A stretch of 64,000 bases of DNA from Novosphingobium pokkalii (GCF_014652855.1 NZ_BMZP01000001.1:145140-209139), one strand, 5' to 3'. Positions 45,199 to 55,720 are shown, counted from the first letter of the stretch. Program-made: numbers and translations. The notes: generated by a model not told the origin, from the sequence alone.

Positions 45199-45308
45199 TA
45201 AATTCAACTATACCAGTCACTTATAGTTATTTCAAGCGCTGTTTCACGGTTGATTGCTGACAACGAGGCGTCTTGCCAGAGCATGGGCCTGCCGCCTAGA
45301 TCGGCAGA

Positions 45309-46127
45309 ATGACCGAGCAGAACACCGCCCTCGCCGCCTCATCGCCATCCCTTGCCCGCCTGCTGGCGATCATGGCCCGCCTGCGCGATCCGCACGGTGG
45401 CTGCGAATGGGATCTGGCACAGGATTTCGCCTCGATCGCGCCCTATACCATCGAGGAAGCCTATGAAGTGGCCGATGCGATCGAGCGTAACGACCTGGCC
45501 GCTTTGCGCGAGGAACTGGGCGATCTGCTGCTACAGGTGGTGTTCCACAGCCGCATGGCCGAGGAAGCCGGGCATTTTGCGTTCGACGACGTGGCCGCCG
45601 CGATTGCCGACAAGATGGAGGATCGCCATCCGCATATCTTTGGCGGCGAGGATGACCACGGCCAGTCACGCGAGGAGCGCTGGGAAAACCGCAAGGAGGC
45701 CGAGCGGACCGCGAAGGGCGCACAGAGCGCGCTGGACGGGGTGGCGCTCGCCCTGCCCGCGTTGATGCGCGCGGAAAAGCTACAGAAGCGCGCCGCGCGC
45801 GTCGGCTTCGATTGGCCCGACACCGCCGGGCCGGTCGCCAAAGTGATCGAGGAACTGGACGAGCTGGCCAGGGCCGACGATGCCGCCGCCCGGCTCGACG
45901 AAGCGGGCGACCTGCTGTTCGCCGCCGTCAATGCCGTACGGGCCTATGGCATCGCCCCGGAAGACGCGCTGCGCCACGGCAATGCCAAGTTCGAGCGCCG
46001 CTTTCGCGCTATGGAAGCACTGGCCGGCGGGGCTTTCGCCTCGCTCGACCTCGCTAGCCAGGAAGCGCTGTGGCAGGCGGTGAAGCGGTCAGAGCGTGGT
46101 GAAACGGCCGATATCGGCAAGGCTTAA
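45309..46127 (+). CDS. mazG: Nucleoside triphosphate pyrophosphohydrolase MazG
   Basis: A 272-aa all-alpha NTP pyrophosphatase with two MazG domains. The N-terminal domain has CEWDLAQDF, YTIEEAYEVADAIE and LREELGDLLLQVVFH (the EExxE metal site plus E..D). The C-terminal domain repeats it with KVIEELDEL and LDEAGDLLFAAVNAVR. It removes non-canonical or excess NTPs. Its last 39 bases overlap the 3' end of hflX on the other strand. Confidence 0.94.
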   Translation: MTEQNTALAASSPSLARLLAIMARLRDPHGGCEWDLAQDFASIAPYTIEEAYEVADAIERNDLAALREELGDLLLQVVFHSRMAEEAGHFAFDDVAAAIADKMEDRHPHIFGGEDDHGQSREERWENRKEAERTAKGAQSALDGVALALPALMRAEKLQKRAARVGFDWPDTAGPVAKVIEELDELARADDAAARLDEAGDLLFAAVNAVRAYGIAPEDALRHGNAKFERRFRAMEALAGGAFASLDLASQEALWQAVKRSERGETADIGKA

Positions 46128-47444
46128 CCGCACGCTGAGCCGCAGCGCAGCGCCGTCGTCGCTGGGTTCCTCGCGCAGCACTTCGCCATGGGCGTGAAGC
46201 CAGGCAAGGCGTTGGCCATCGCTGACCGGCACGGTGAGTTCAAGAATCTGCGCGCCGCCGGTCAGAATGTCGTTGAGCAGGTTGAGCAGCGTGTCGGTGC
46301 CCTCCCCGGTCATGGCCGAGATCGGCACGACTTTCTCCTCGGGCACGCCTTGCGCGATCATCGCTTCGCGCATTGCGCGGTCTTCGGCAGACAGCAGATC
46401 CCACTTGTTCCACGCCTCGACGATGGGGATCGCGCTGCCCCCTTCCCCGATCACGCCGAGATCGGCGAGGATTTCCTCCACCTCGGTCTTTTGCTGGGTG
46501 GTGGCGGGGTTGGAAATGTCGCGCACGTGGACGATCACGTCGGCGGCGGTCACTTCCTCCAGCGTGGCACGGAAGGCAGCGACGAGTTGCGTCGGCAGGT
46601 CGGAAATGAAGCCCACCGTGTCGGACAGGATCGCCTTTTCCACGCTGGGCAGGCGGATCGCGCGCATCGTGGGATCGAGCGTGGCGAAAAGCAGGTCTTC
46701 GGCCATCACGCCGGCGCCGGTCAGGCGGTTGAACAGGGTGGATTTGCCGGCGTTGGTATAGCCGACCAAGGCAATCACCGGCCAGGGCGCGCGCTGGCGC
46801 CGCTCACGGTGCAGCCCGCGCGTGCGGCGCACTTGCTCCAGTTCGCGGCGCAGGCGGCCCATGCGGTTGCGGATCATCCGCCGGTCGGCCTCGATCTGGG
46901 TTTCCCCCGGGCCGCCGAGGAAGCCGAAGCCGCCGCGCTGGCGCTCGAGGTGGGTCCACGAGCGGACCAGGCGCCCGGCCTGGTAATCGAGATGGGCGAG
47001 TTCGACCTGGAGCCGCCCTTCGGCCGTCGCCGCGCGTTCCCCGAAAATTTCGAGGATCAGCCCGGTGCGGTCGATCACCTTGCGCTTGAGCTTGTCTTCC
47101 AGATTGCGCTGCTGGATCGCGGACAGCGAACCATCGACGATGACCAGTTCGGCCTCGTTCTGCGTGGCGCTGACGGCCAGGCGCTCCACCTGGCCTTCAC
47201 CGAACAGTGTGCCCGGCCGCACCGCCCGGATCGGGACGATGAACGCATCGACCACCTCGATACCGATGGCGCGGGCCAGGCCCTGCCCTTCTTCCAGGCG
47301 CGCTTCTGCGTCTTCGCCCAGGCCACCGCGCTGGCGAATATCGGGCAATACGACAATGGCGCGCGCGCCACGGGTGACTTCGCCTTCGATGTCACCCGCG
47401 TTGCGGCCGAATTCAAACGTGCTCAGTTCGCTTCGCCTTCCCAA
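46089..47444 (-). CDS. hflX: Ribosome-associated GTPase HflX
   Basis: A 451-aa GTPase that splits stalled ribosomes. The N-terminal HflX domain has [21 protein letters not shown] and [19 protein letters not shown]. The G domain has [14 protein letters not shown] (G1), [13 protein letters not shown] (G3) and EAWNKWD (G4). The start is not obvious: TTG at 47444 lies inside the end of hfq with a weak ribosome-binding site, and CTG overlapping the hfq stop is the alternative. Either way hflX is translationally coupled to hfq. Confidence 0.92.
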   Translation of the reverse strand: MGRRSELSTFEFGRNAGDIEGEVTRGARAIVVLPDIRQRGGLGEDAEARLEEGQGLARAIGIEVVDAFIVPIRAVRPGTLFGEGQVERLAVSATQNEAELVIVDGSLSAIQQRNLEDKLKRKVIDRTGLILEIFGERAATAEGRLQVELAHLDYQAGRLVRSWTHLERQRGGFGFLGGPGETQIEADRRMIRNRMGRLRRELEQVRRTRGLHRERRQRAPWPVIALVGYTNAGKSTLFNRLTGAGVMAEDLLFATLDPTMRAIRLPSVEKAILSDTVGFISDLPTQLVAAFRATLEEVTAADVIVHVRDISNPATTQQKTEVEEILADLGVIGEGGSAIPIVEAWNKWDLLSAEDRAMREAMIAQGVPEEKVVPISAMTGEGTDTLLNLLNDILTGGAQILELTVPVSDGQRLAWLHAHGEVLREEPSDDGAALRLSVRLSLADIGRFTTL

Positions 47445-48007
47445 TCGCCGGTCAGGTCGACATGGCCCGCAGGCTGGATCGTCGACACGGCATGCTTGTA
47501 GGCAAGCTGCACATAGCCTTCGCGTTCCAGCAGCATGCAGAAAAGATCATAGGCCGCAACCTTGCCCTGCAACATCACGCCGTTGACCAGGAACATGGTA
47601 ACCTGCACGCCGGCATCGCGCACGCTCGACAAGAACACTTCCTGCAACAGGCGCTTCTTGCCGTTGTCGTCCCCGCCGCCCTGGAAATGCGCAACCGAAA
47701 GCTGCTGGCCGGGCATGATCGTGGAGATCGCATGCTTGTAGACAAGCTGCGACTGGCCGTCGCGACGCAGCAGGATCGAGAAGTTGTCGAACCAGGTGAC
47801 GATGCCCTGCAACTTGACGCCCTTCACCAGGAACATGGTGACGGGAATCTTGTTCTTGCGCAGGTGGTTAAGGAACACGTCCTGAAGGTTCTGGCCCTTC
47901 ACCGCTCCGCCCGTGGGGGCCGGCGTGGCAGCAGGTGCAGCCGCCTCTACAGGGGCGGCGGTTTCAGCCTTGGCCCGAGGGCGGGCGGACAAAGTCTTTC
48001 CGGTCAT
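47423..48007 (-). CDS. hfq: Tandem (double-domain) RNA chaperone Hfq
   Basis: A 194-aa protein with two Sm domains where most Hfq have one (about 80-100 aa). An Ala/Pro-rich N tail (1-36) precedes domain 1 (38-100, [36 protein letters not shown]) and domain 2 (117-180, [32 protein letters not shown]). Both keep YKH (90-92 and 170-172). Domain 2 has lost the rim basic patch and the distal-face Lys (K to M). Three copies would form a pseudo-hexamer with two alternating subunit faces. ATG 48007 has GGAG upstream. It lies between ntrX and hflX as in other alphaproteobacteria. Confidence 0.95.
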   Translation of the reverse strand: MTGKTLSARPRAKAETAAPVEAAAPAATPAPTGGAVKGQNLQDVFLNHLRKNKIPVTMFLVKGVKLQGIVTWFDNFSILLRRDGQSQLVYKHAISTIMPGQQLSVAHFQGGGDDNGKKRLLQEVFLSSVRDAGVQVTMFLVNGVMLQGKVAAYDLFCMLLEREGYVQLAYKHAVSTIQPAGHVDLTGDWEGEAN

Positions 48008-48202
48008 TCGCGTGACTCCGTTGTATTGGCGCCCCCCGTGGTGGGGCGGCGCGATCTGGCCCACGATCATTGCGGTGCAAGATGACACCGCGATGGCCAT
48101 GGGCCGGCTTCAAAGCCTGTCTTATGGCTGCTTCGCCTCCGCGTAAACCGGGTTTTTGTCGCAAACCTTCGCGTCTGCGCAAAAGAGCCGGCGAATGGGC
48201 GA

Positions 48203-49588
48203 TCAGTCCTCGTCCTCGTCCTCGCGCCGTTCGGCCATGCCGAGCAGCTTGAGTTTGCGATGGAGGGCCGAGCGTTCCATGCCGATGAAGCTGGCGGTCT
48301 TGGAAATGTTGCCGGAGAACCGGCGGATCTGCACCTTGAGGTATTCCCGCTCGAAATTCTCGCGCGCCTCGCGCAGGGGGACGCCCATCAGCGCCGATGT
48401 GCCGGTGTCCGCGCCCAGGCGGGTGGAGACGATCTCGGCCGGGAGCATGTCCGCCTCGATACGCGCGAGGCGTTCGCGCGGGGTCAGGATGATCGTGCGT
48501 TCGACCACGTTGCGCAACTGGCGCACGTTGCCCGGCCAGTCATAGCTTTGCAGCGCGGCCATCGCTTCGGGCGTGATGCCCGGCGGCGGGATGCCCTGCT
48601 CGCTGGCGTGGCGGGCAAAGAAATGGTCGGCGAGGGCGGGAATGTCGTCGCGCCGGTCGGTCAGCGGCGGGATCGCCACGGGCACCACGTTGAGGCGATA
48701 GAACAGGTCTTCGCGGAAGCGGCGCTCGGCGATTTCCTTTTCGAGCGGGCGCGACGAGGACGAGACGACCCGCACATCGACGCGGATCTGACGATGGCCG
48801 CCCACGCGCACAAAGGCCTGCTCGGTCAACACGCGCAGGATGCGGGCCTGGCTTGATGGCGGCATGTCGGCCACTTCATCGAGGAACAGCGTGCCGCCGT
48901 CGGCCATTTCCAGAAGGCCGGCGCGCACCAGTTTGCCATCGGCTTCCTCGCCGAACAGTTCCTGCTCGAACCGTTCCGGGGTGATACGCGCGGAATTGAC
49001 GGTGATGAAGGCGTTCTGGGCGCGCGGGCTCCAACTGTGCAGCAGGCGCGCGGCCACTTCCTTGCCCGATCCGGCCGGCCCGGTGATCAGCAGGCGGCTG
49101 CCGGTGTTGGCCACGCGCTTGAGCGTGGCGCGCACCTGGTTGATCGCGGCGGAATTGCCGGTGAACTCTTCCGAAGCGACAAAGCCCTGACGCAGGCGCT
49201 GGTTCTCGCGACGCAGGCGCTCGGTTTCGGTCGCGCGTTCGACCAGCAGCAGCAGGCGCTCGGCCTCGAACGGCTTTTCCAGGAAATCCATGGCGCCGCG
49301 GCTGATTGCCGAAACCGCCGTATCGATGTTGCCGTGGCCCGAGAAGATGATCACCGGAAGTTCCGGTTCGCGCTTCTTGATCTCGTCCAGCACTTCCAGG
49401 CCATCCATCGGGCTGCCGTGGAGCCAGACATCGAGCAGCACCAGGCTGGGCCGTCGCTCGTCCACGGCGGCCAGGGCCGAAGTGCTGTCGGCGGCCAGGC
49501 GGCAGCCATAGCCTTCGTCGCTGAGCACGCCCGCAACGAGTTCGCGGATGTCACGTTCATCGTCGACGATCAGGATATCGAGAGCCAT
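48203..49588 (-). CDS. ntrX: Nitrogen-regulation response regulator NtrX
   Basis: A 461-aa regulator: receiver domain (ILIVDDERDIRELV; phospho-Asp in LVLLDVWLHG), AAA+ domain (LLITGPAGSGKEVAARLLH, GTLFLDEVADMP) and a Fis-type helix-turn-helix at the end (ISKTASFIGMERSALHRKL). The sigma-54 contact loop GAFTGA is missing (the region reads FGEEADGKLVRAG), which is normal for NtrX and means it does not act as a classical sigma-54 activator. The start is ATG 49588; no good ribosome-binding site is visible. The partner kinase is NtrY. Confidence 0.94.
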   Translation of the reverse strand: MALDILIVDDERDIRELVAGVLSDEGYGCRLAADSTSALAAVDERRPSLVLLDVWLHGSPMDGLEVLDEIKKREPELPVIIFSGHGNIDTAVSAISRGAMDFLEKPFEAERLLLLVERATETERLRRENQRLRQGFVASEEFTGNSAAINQVRATLKRVANTGSRLLITGPAGSGKEVAARLLHSWSPRAQNAFITVNSARITPERFEQELFGEEADGKLVRAGLLEMADGGTLFLDEVADMPPSSQARILRVLTEQAFVRVGGHRQIRVDVRVVSSSSRPLEKEIAERRFREDLFYRLNVVPVAIPPLTDRRDDIPALADHFFARHASEQGIPPPGITPEAMAALQSYDWPGNVRQLRNVVERTIILTPRERLARIEADMLPAEIVSTRLGADTGTSALMGVPLREARENFEREYLKVQIRRFSGNISKTASFIGMERSALHRKLKLLGMAERREDEDED

Positions 49589-49657
49589 GGGAGAGTGTGC
49601 GTCCTGTGGAAAAACCTGGTGGAATCCTGTGGGGTGACTGGGGATCAATCGGGCATG

Positions 49658-51925
49658 TCAATGCGGAACCGCGATCACGCTTTCGCTGGCCGGGGTGATC
49701 GCAGGCACGCCCAAACCGGCCTGGGCGATGGGATCGCGGGCAAAGCGCATGGTCACGCGGGTGCCGCCATCGGGCTCGCCGGCGAAAGCCATGTCGCCAC
49801 CATGTTCCTCGACGATCTTGTTGACGATCGCGAGCCCCAGGCCGGTACCCTTTTCGCGCGTGGTGACATAGGGTTCGAGAATGCGCTCGCGGTCTGCGGG
49901 CAGCCCCACGCCATTGTCGATCACGGTCACCGTCACCACGGCGGCATCGGCTTCCAGCAGCACGGCGATGCGACCGCGATAATCGAGGTCGGACACCTTG
50001 GCGCGCTGCTGCTCGATCGCTTCGACCGCGTTCTTGAGCACGTTGGTCATCACCTGGCCGAACTGATGGCGATCGCACTGGAACGGCAACGACGGCGCTT
50101 CGCTGGTGAAGCTGAAGCTGACATCGGAATGTGCCACTTCCTGGAGGAACAGCGCCTGGCGTACCAGGTCGTTGGCATCCTCGCTGCGGAATACCGGCTT
50201 GGGCAGGCGCGCGAATGACGAGAATTCGTCGACCATCTTGCGCAGATCGCCCACCTGGCGAATGATCGTGGCGGTCAGTTCCTCAAACAGTTCGGGATCG
50301 GTGAGAATCTGGCGGCGATAGCGCCGCTTGAGCCGTTCGGTGGCAAGCTGGATCGGGGTGAGCGGATTCTTGATCTCGTGCGCGATGCGGCGGGCGACGT
50401 CGGACCAGGCGGCGCGGCGCTGGGTGATCAACTGGCGGGTGATATCCTCGAAAGTAATCACGTGGCCATGGCGATCGGCGCGGGCCTTGACCGCAAGCGT
50501 CAGCAACTCGCCCTGGCGGGCATATTGCACGATGCCGCTGCTTTCCCCGCTGGCGACGAGTTGTGCAATCTGCGGCGCGATTTCCGCCAATGTGCGCCCG
50601 TCGGCGGAGACGCCGGGGTCTTCGAGCAGCAGCTTTTGCGCCGACGAGTTCATCAACTGGATCGTGCCGTCCGGCCCGACCGAGACGATGCCGGCGGTGA
50701 TCGATTCCAGCACGGTTTCGATGAACACGCGGCGCACGTCGAGCTGGGCATTGGCATTGACCAGCGCCTGGGTCTGCCCTTCAAGCTGGGCGGTCATGCG
50801 GTTGAACGCGCGGGTCAGCATGCCGACTTCGTCGATGTTCTTGACCGGCGCCACGCGCATGGCAAAGTTGCCGCTGCCCACGCTGCGCGCGGCCTTGACC
50901 AGTTCGGCCAGCGGCGCAACCTGCCGATCGGCAAAGCGCAGCGCGACCCAGACGGCGAGCACGACCAAGGCCAGGCTGATGATGAACAGCGCGATGTTGA
51001 AGCGCAACTGGATCGCGCGCGCGCTGCGGCTGAGCACGTCATAGGCCGAGAGCACGCTCTTGGCCCGCTCGAACTGGCTGAGCGCGAGCTTGTCGGAATT
51101 GCGCGCGACATAGAGATAGATGCCGCGCTGGTGGTCGATGCTGGTAACCGCCTCGATCCGCTCGGCCGAAGCCTTGACCACGACCTGTTCGCCGGCGTCG
51201 AGCTTCTTCAACTCGTCGGGCGTGATCCGCTCGCGATCGTCCTTGACGTTGGGATCGACGATGGCGGCCGTGCGCAAGGTGCCGTCGCGGGCGCGTTCGA
51301 TGATCGCGCTCTCGTCCATCTTGCGGCTGTAGACCTGCCAGGAATAGCCGGCGAGGAAATCCTGGCTGGTGATCGGCGCCTGGTCGAAATAGCCGCGCAC
51401 GTCGCCGGCCATGGCGACGCTTTCGCGGCCGACATCGCGCAGCTTGTCGGCATAATAGCCGCGCGCCAGGCTGCTGGCGTTTTCCAGCATGCCACGGGAA
51501 TCGTTGGAAAACCAGAATTCCACGCCGGACTGGAACAGCAGCGAGGCAAAGATCACCACCAGCAGCGTGGGGATCGCCGCGATCAGCGAGAACAGCCAGA
51601 CGAGGCGCACATGCAGCCGCCCGCTGGTGCCCAGGCCACTGCGCGCGGCGCGGGCCAGGGCGAGGCGGCGCCCGGCCAGCACGATCAGCGCCATGGCCGG
51701 AACCAGCGAGCCGATCAGCAGCACCGAGGTGAGCCGCGCGGGCAGCAACTGGTTGGCGGCGCTGTTGGCACTCACCGTCTGCCACGACACCGCGAGCATG
51801 GTGATCAGCGCCGTGCCGGCGGTCATTTCCAGCAGCAGGAACACATTGGCGCGACGCAGGGCCACCAGCAGCCGCCGCCACCAGCGGGGCATTCGCTTGC
51901 CCGAACGTGTTGCATTTGCGACCAT
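49658..51925 (-). CDS. ntrY: Sensor histidine kinase NtrY
   Basis: A 755-aa membrane kinase. Three N-terminal helices, an extracytoplasmic region of about 160 residues, and a further helix (FNIALFIISLALVVLAVWVAL) are followed by HAMP, PAS (ITAGIVSVGPDGTIQLMNSS), H-box [17 protein letters not shown] (His about 514) and ATPase motifs DNGVGLP and GTGLGLAIV. It senses a nitrogen- or redox-linked signal and phosphorylates NtrX. ATG 51925 follows AAAGGTG. Confidence 0.94.
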   Translation of the reverse strand: MVANATRSGKRMPRWWRRLLVALRRANVFLLLEMTAGTALITMLAVSWQTVSANSAANQLLPARLTSVLLIGSLVPAMALIVLAGRRLALARAARSGLGTSGRLHVRLVWLFSLIAAIPTLLVVIFASLLFQSGVEFWFSNDSRGMLENASSLARGYYADKLRDVGRESVAMAGDVRGYFDQAPITSQDFLAGYSWQVYSRKMDESAIIERARDGTLRTAAIVDPNVKDDRERITPDELKKLDAGEQVVVKASAERIEAVTSIDHQRGIYLYVARNSDKLALSQFERAKSVLSAYDVLSRSARAIQLRFNIALFIISLALVVLAVWVALRFADRQVAPLAELVKAARSVGSGNFAMRVAPVKNIDEVGMLTRAFNRMTAQLEGQTQALVNANAQLDVRRVFIETVLESITAGIVSVGPDGTIQLMNSSAQKLLLEDPGVSADGRTLAEIAPQIAQLVASGESSGIVQYARQGELLTLAVKARADRHGHVITFEDITRQLITQRRAAWSDVARRIAHEIKNPLTPIQLATERLKRRYRRQILTDPELFEELTATIIRQVGDLRKMVDEFSSFARLPKPVFRSEDANDLVRQALFLQEVAHSDVSFSFTSEAPSLPFQCDRHQFGQVMTNVLKNAVEAIEQQRAKVSDLDYRGRIAVLLEADAAVVTVTVIDNGVGLPADRERILEPYVTTREKGTGLGLAIVNKIVEEHGGDMAFAGEPDGGTRVTMRFARDPIAQAGLGVPAITPASESVIAVPH

Positions 51926-52009
51926 CGTGGCACCTTTACAACGCCGCTGTTGCAGAATTGCAAGTGCTTTTATGACAAACCGGGGCACGCTTTCGCCGCC
52001 CCGCAGCCG

Positions 52010-53455
52010 CTAGCGCGCACCCAGCGCATCCTCTGGCGCGATGCCCAGTTCGACCAGGCGCTTGCGCAAGGTGTTGCGGTTGATGCCCAGCACTTGCGCG
52101 GCGCGAAGCTGGTTGCCCCCGGTCTGGGCCAGGGCATGGAGGAACAGCGGTCGCTCGAACGCCGCCAGGGCAGCGTCATAGAGCGTGCCCGGCTCGGGCC
52201 GCGCCTGCGCCAGGAACGCCTCAAGCGCAGAGGCGAAGTCCGCCGGCATGGGCGCTGCTGCACCGACATCGCTTTCGCTGGGGCGCTGCCCGGCGCCGTC
52301 GCCGGCCAGCAGCGGCTCGATCGTGGCCTCGTCGATCACGTCGTCGCGCGCGAGCAGGGCCAGGCGGAAGATGAAATTGCGCAATTCGCGCACGTTGCCG
52401 CGCCAGGGCTGGCGCGCGAGCAGCGCCGCGCCGGAAGCCGACAACTGGCGGCGCGGAAGCCCCTCGGTGGCGGCGCGGGCGAGGAAGTGGCGCGAGAGCG
52501 CTTCCACGTCGTCGGCCCGGTCGCGCAGCGGCGGCAGTTCGATCGGCACCACGGCGAGGCGGTAATAGAGGTCTTCGCGGAACGTACCGGCGGCGATCAT
52601 CGGCACCAGATCGCGGTTGGTGGCCGCGATGATCCGGCAATCGAGCGCGATTTCCTCGGTCCCGCCGACGCGGCGGATACGCCCTGATTGCAGCGCGCGC
52701 AGCAGGCGGGTTTGCGCCTCGAGCGGCATGTCGCCGATTTCGTCGAGAAACAGGGTGCCGCGCGCGGCCTGTTCGAACTTGCCGATCTGGCGCGCCACGG
52801 CGCCGGTGAAAGCGCCTTTCTCGTGGCCGAACAGCTCGCTTTCGATCAGCTCGTGCGGGATGGCGGCGGTGTTGACCGCCACGAACGGACCCTCGCGCCG
52901 GTTGCCGAGCTGGTGGATCGCTTCGGCCACCAGTTCCTTGCCGGTGCCGGATTCGCCCAGGATCAGCACGGTCAGATCGTTGCGCAACACGCGCGTGATC
53001 ATGCGGTAGACCGCCTGCATCGCCGGGCTGCGGCCAACCAGTGGCAGGCCCTGCCCCAGGTCTTCGGCAGCGTCGGGCAAGTCGCTGCCTTCGCTGCTGC
53101 CCACGGCCTGGCGCACGGTGCGCACCAGTTCTTCCAGATCGAACGGCTTGGGGAAATATTCGAAAGCGCCGGTGTCGCTGGCCCGCACGGCGGTATCGAG
53201 CGTGTTCTGCGCCGAAAGGATGATCACCTGCATGCGCGGAAAGGCCGCGCGCACGGGCGGCAGAGTCTCGATGCCATCGCCGTCGGTCAGCATCACGTCG
53301 GTGAGCATCAGGCCATAGGCCTTGGACGCCAGCAGGCAATCGCGCCCGGCGATGCTGTCACAACGATCGACGTGGAAACCTTCGGCCTCCAGCGCGGCTG
53401 TGATGACGATGGCGATCGAGGAATCGTCCTCGACGAGGAGAATGGAGTCTTTCAT
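52010..53455 (-). CDS. ntrC: Nitrogen-regulation response regulator NtrC
   Basis: A 481-aa sigma-54 activator: receiver domain (ILLVEDDSSIAIVI; Asp in LMLTDVMLTDGDG), AAA+ domain with LILGESGTGKELVAEAIH, intact GAFTGA loop in GHEKGAFTGAV and GTLFLDEIGDMP, and a C-terminal Fis helix-turn-helix (NQLRAAQVLGINRNTLRKRL). It activates nitrogen-scavenging genes at low nitrogen. It starts 4 bases after the ntrB stop. It could influence the purine locus, a nitrogen source, but no clear sigma-54 promoter was seen there. Confidence 0.95.
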   Translation of the reverse strand: MKDSILLVEDDSSIAIVITAALEAEGFHVDRCDSIAGRDCLLASKAYGLMLTDVMLTDGDGIETLPPVRAAFPRMQVIILSAQNTLDTAVRASDTGAFEYFPKPFDLEELVRTVRQAVGSSEGSDLPDAAEDLGQGLPLVGRSPAMQAVYRMITRVLRNDLTVLILGESGTGKELVAEAIHQLGNRREGPFVAVNTAAIPHELIESELFGHEKGAFTGAVARQIGKFEQAARGTLFLDEIGDMPLEAQTRLLRALQSGRIRRVGGTEEIALDCRIIAATNRDLVPMIAAGTFREDLYYRLAVVPIELPPLRDRADDVEALSRHFLARAATEGLPRRQLSASGAALLARQPWRGNVRELRNFIFRLALLARDDVIDEATIEPLLAGDGAGQRPSESDVGAAAPMPADFASALEAFLAQARPEPGTLYDAALAAFERPLFLHALAQTGGNQLRAAQVLGINRNTLRKRLVELGIAPEDALGAR

Positions 53456-53459
53456 GGCG

Positions 53460-54578
53460 TCAATCGTTCTGGACCGTGCCCGCCACGGGCAGGTGCAGGC
53501 GGAAATGCGTCCAGCCCCCGGCCTCGTCGCGATCGTGGGTGATGCGCCCGTTCATTTCGCGCACCAGTTTCTGCACCAATGCCAGGCCCAGCCCCTGCCC
53601 GTTCTTCTTGGCGGTGACGAACGGTTCAAAAATGTGGTCGCGCAAGGCGGGATCGATGCCAGGGCCATTATCACTGACCCGCACTTCGATCGGCAGACGC
53701 AGCGGCTTGCCCGCGCGCGAATGGACCTGGATACCGCTGGCGAAGCGGGTGCGCACCACGATGCGGCGGTCGCCCTGCCCTTCGCAGGCCTCGCGCGCGT
53801 TGGTCATCAGGTTGAGCAGCACTTGAACCAGCGCGTCGGGATTGGCGGTGACCGGCGGCAGCGAGGGATCGAATTCCTCCCGCACCATGACCCCGCCCGG
53901 ATCGCTGGCGGCGATCACCGCCTGGGCGCGGCGCACCGCCTCGTGCAGGTTGCAGGGCAAGGCCGGCTCGCGAATGCGGCGGGAGAGCGACTGCATGTGA
54001 TCGATCAGCTTGGCAATGCGATCCACTTCCGCCGTGATCAGGCCGGTGAGCGCGCGGTCCGCCTCACCCAGCTTGCGATCGAGCAGTTGCGCGGCGCCGC
54101 GAATGCCGGCGAGCGGATTCTTGATCTCGTGCGCCAGCACTTCGGGCGCGCGCAGGGCGCCGGTTTCGCCCGCCCCGGCGCCGGGCACATCGTCGCTGAG
54201 CCCCTCGACCCCGCTCATTTCGTGCAGCACCAGCATCTGCCAGCCCGGATGATGCTGCACCGGCGCAGTCATCACATCGAGCGCGCGGGCATTGCGGCCC
54301 GGCAGCGCCACGCGCACGCGCCGCGCCACCAGATGCGTTTCGGCATCGGCCAGGCGGCTCATGATCAAGGGCTCTTCAAAGGCGAGCACATCGGTCAGCG
54401 TCTTGCCGACCAGGCGCCGGGCACCCTGGCCGAGCAATTGCTCGGCCGCCGGATTGACGGCAGAAATGGTCATGTCGGGCGCCAGCAGCAGCACCGCCAG
54501 CGGAAAGCTGGCAATCATGCGCTTGGGATCGGGCCGCACCAGATGCTCGGCGCGGGCGCGGTCCAGCCCTTGGGTCAT
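53460..54578 (-). CDS. ntrB: Nitrogen sensor kinase NtrB
   Basis: A 372-aa cytoplasmic kinase/phosphatase. PAS domain ([21 protein letters not shown]), H-box [21 protein letters not shown] (His about 149), N-box [10 protein letters not shown] and G-boxes SDNGPGIDP and [13 protein letters not shown]. It has no membrane segments, as expected for a PII-controlled sensor. The start ATG 54578 overlaps the dusB stop (ATGA), so it follows dusB in one operon. Confidence 0.94.
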   Translation of the reverse strand: MTQGLDRARAEHLVRPDPKRMIASFPLAVLLLAPDMTISAVNPAAEQLLGQGARRLVGKTLTDVLAFEEPLIMSRLADAETHLVARRVRVALPGRNARALDVMTAPVQHHPGWQMLVLHEMSGVEGLSDDVPGAGAGETGALRAPEVLAHEIKNPLAGIRGAAQLLDRKLGEADRALTGLITAEVDRIAKLIDHMQSLSRRIREPALPCNLHEAVRRAQAVIAASDPGGVMVREEFDPSLPPVTANPDALVQVLLNLMTNAREACEGQGDRRIVVRTRFASGIQVHSRAGKPLRLPIEVRVSDNGPGIDPALRDHIFEPFVTAKKNGQGLGLALVQKLVREMNGRITHDRDEAGGWTHFRLHLPVAGTVQND

Positions 54579-55591
54579 GCCGCTTCGCGGTGGTGCAGCG
54601 GTGCGTAGAACGCTTCGAGATTGTCGAGCACCGTGGCGGCATCGTCGATGAAGTTGACGCGGTTGCGGAATTCGGCCGAACCGGGCAGGCCCTTGGTGTA
54701 CCAACCCAGATGCTTGCGCGCCATGTTGACGCCGGTAACCGGCCCATAGTGTTCGAGCATGGCGTGATAGTGCTCCACGATCAGGCGGTACTGCTCCTCG
54801 ATCGTGGGATCGGGGCGGACCTCGCCAGTTTGCAGCCAGTGCATCACCTGCCCCAGCAGCCAGGGCCGGCCATACGCGCCGCGCCCAATCATCACGCCAT
54901 CGGCGCCGCTTTGCGCCACGGCCTGGGCCACGTCCTCGATCCCGCAGATATCGCCGTTGACGATCACGGGGATGGAGACAGCATCCTTGACCTTGCGGAC
55001 GAACGCCCAGTCGGCGCTGCCCTTGTACATCTGGTTGCGGGTGCGGCCGTGCACGGTGATCATCTGCGCGCCGATATCCTGGGCGATCCGCGCCAGTTCG
55101 GGGGCGTTGAGACTGTCATGGCACCAGCCCATGCGCATCTTGACCGTGACCGGCACCTTGACCGCCTTGACCGTCGCTTCGATCAGGCGGGCGGCCAGCG
55201 GCACTTCGCGCATCAGGGCCGAGCCGGCGTAGCCGTTGACCACCTTGCGCACCGGGCAGCCCATGTTGATGTCGATGATTGCGGCGCCGCGATCTTCCGA
55301 AAGCTTGGCCGCTTCACCCATCTGTTCGGGGTCGCAGCCGACAAGCTGCATCGACACCGGCTCTTCGGTGGGGTGCCAGGCCCACTTCTGGATCGACTGG
55401 CGCGTTTCGCGGATCGCGGCCGGGCTGGCGATCATCTCGGTCACGTTGAGGCCCGAACCAAAGCGCCGTACCATCAGGCGGAACGGCAGATCGGACACGC
55501 CGGTCATCGGCGCCAGAACCACCGGGCAGCCGATGCGCACGGGGCCGACGTCGAGCGGGGCGAGAACGGGGGGAACGGGAACCTGGGTCAT
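54575..55591 (-). CDS. dusB: tRNA-dihydrouridine synthase DusB (NifR3)
   Basis: A 338-aa FMN enzyme. [22 protein letters not shown] opens the barrel, [20 protein letters not shown] holds the catalytic Cys, and [25 protein letters not shown] and [14 protein letters not shown] are FMN-site segments. It reduces uridines in tRNA. ATG 55591 ([10 protein letters not shown]) is used; the frame extends far upstream only as antisense of ispDF. A small hairpin (CTGCCT/AGGCAG, 55604-55622) lies in its leader. Confidence 0.94.
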   Translation of the reverse strand: MTQVPVPPVLAPLDVGPVRIGCPVVLAPMTGVSDLPFRLMVRRFGSGLNVTEMIASPAAIRETRQSIQKWAWHPTEEPVSMQLVGCDPEQMGEAAKLSEDRGAAIIDINMGCPVRKVVNGYAGSALMREVPLAARLIEATVKAVKVPVTVKMRMGWCHDSLNAPELARIAQDIGAQMITVHGRTRNQMYKGSADWAFVRKVKDAVSIPVIVNGDICGIEDVAQAVAQSGADGVMIGRGAYGRPWLLGQVMHWLQTGEVRPDPTIEEQYRLIVEHYHAMLEHYGPVTGVNMARKHLGWYTKGLPGSAEFRNRVNFIDDAATVLDNLEAFYAPLHHREAA

Positions 55592-55720
55592 GATCGCGTG
55601 AAACTGCCTAAAAAACAGGCAGCCCTTAGTCCAAACGCGCGGGTGGAGCAAGCCGCCCGTCGCCCTGCCAAAAGGCGCCGCTTGGCTTCCCCGTGCCCTG
55701 CTGGTAGAGGCGCACCCCGA

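Larger units (their letters stand above)
44413..45308. other. AT-rich decayed segment between metG-tatD genes and mazG
   Basis: About 900 bases with no intact gene. A 21-base sequence at 44435-44455 recurs inverted at 45178-45198. Between them lie minus-strand remnants of a winged-helix regulator and a membrane protein. The perfect dyad CTTTCCAG-C-CTGGAAAG lies at 44953-44969. From about 45050 to 45250 the DNA is strikingly AT-rich for this genome, consistent with imported or relaxed sequence. The mazG promoter must lie near the right end. Confidence 0.7.
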
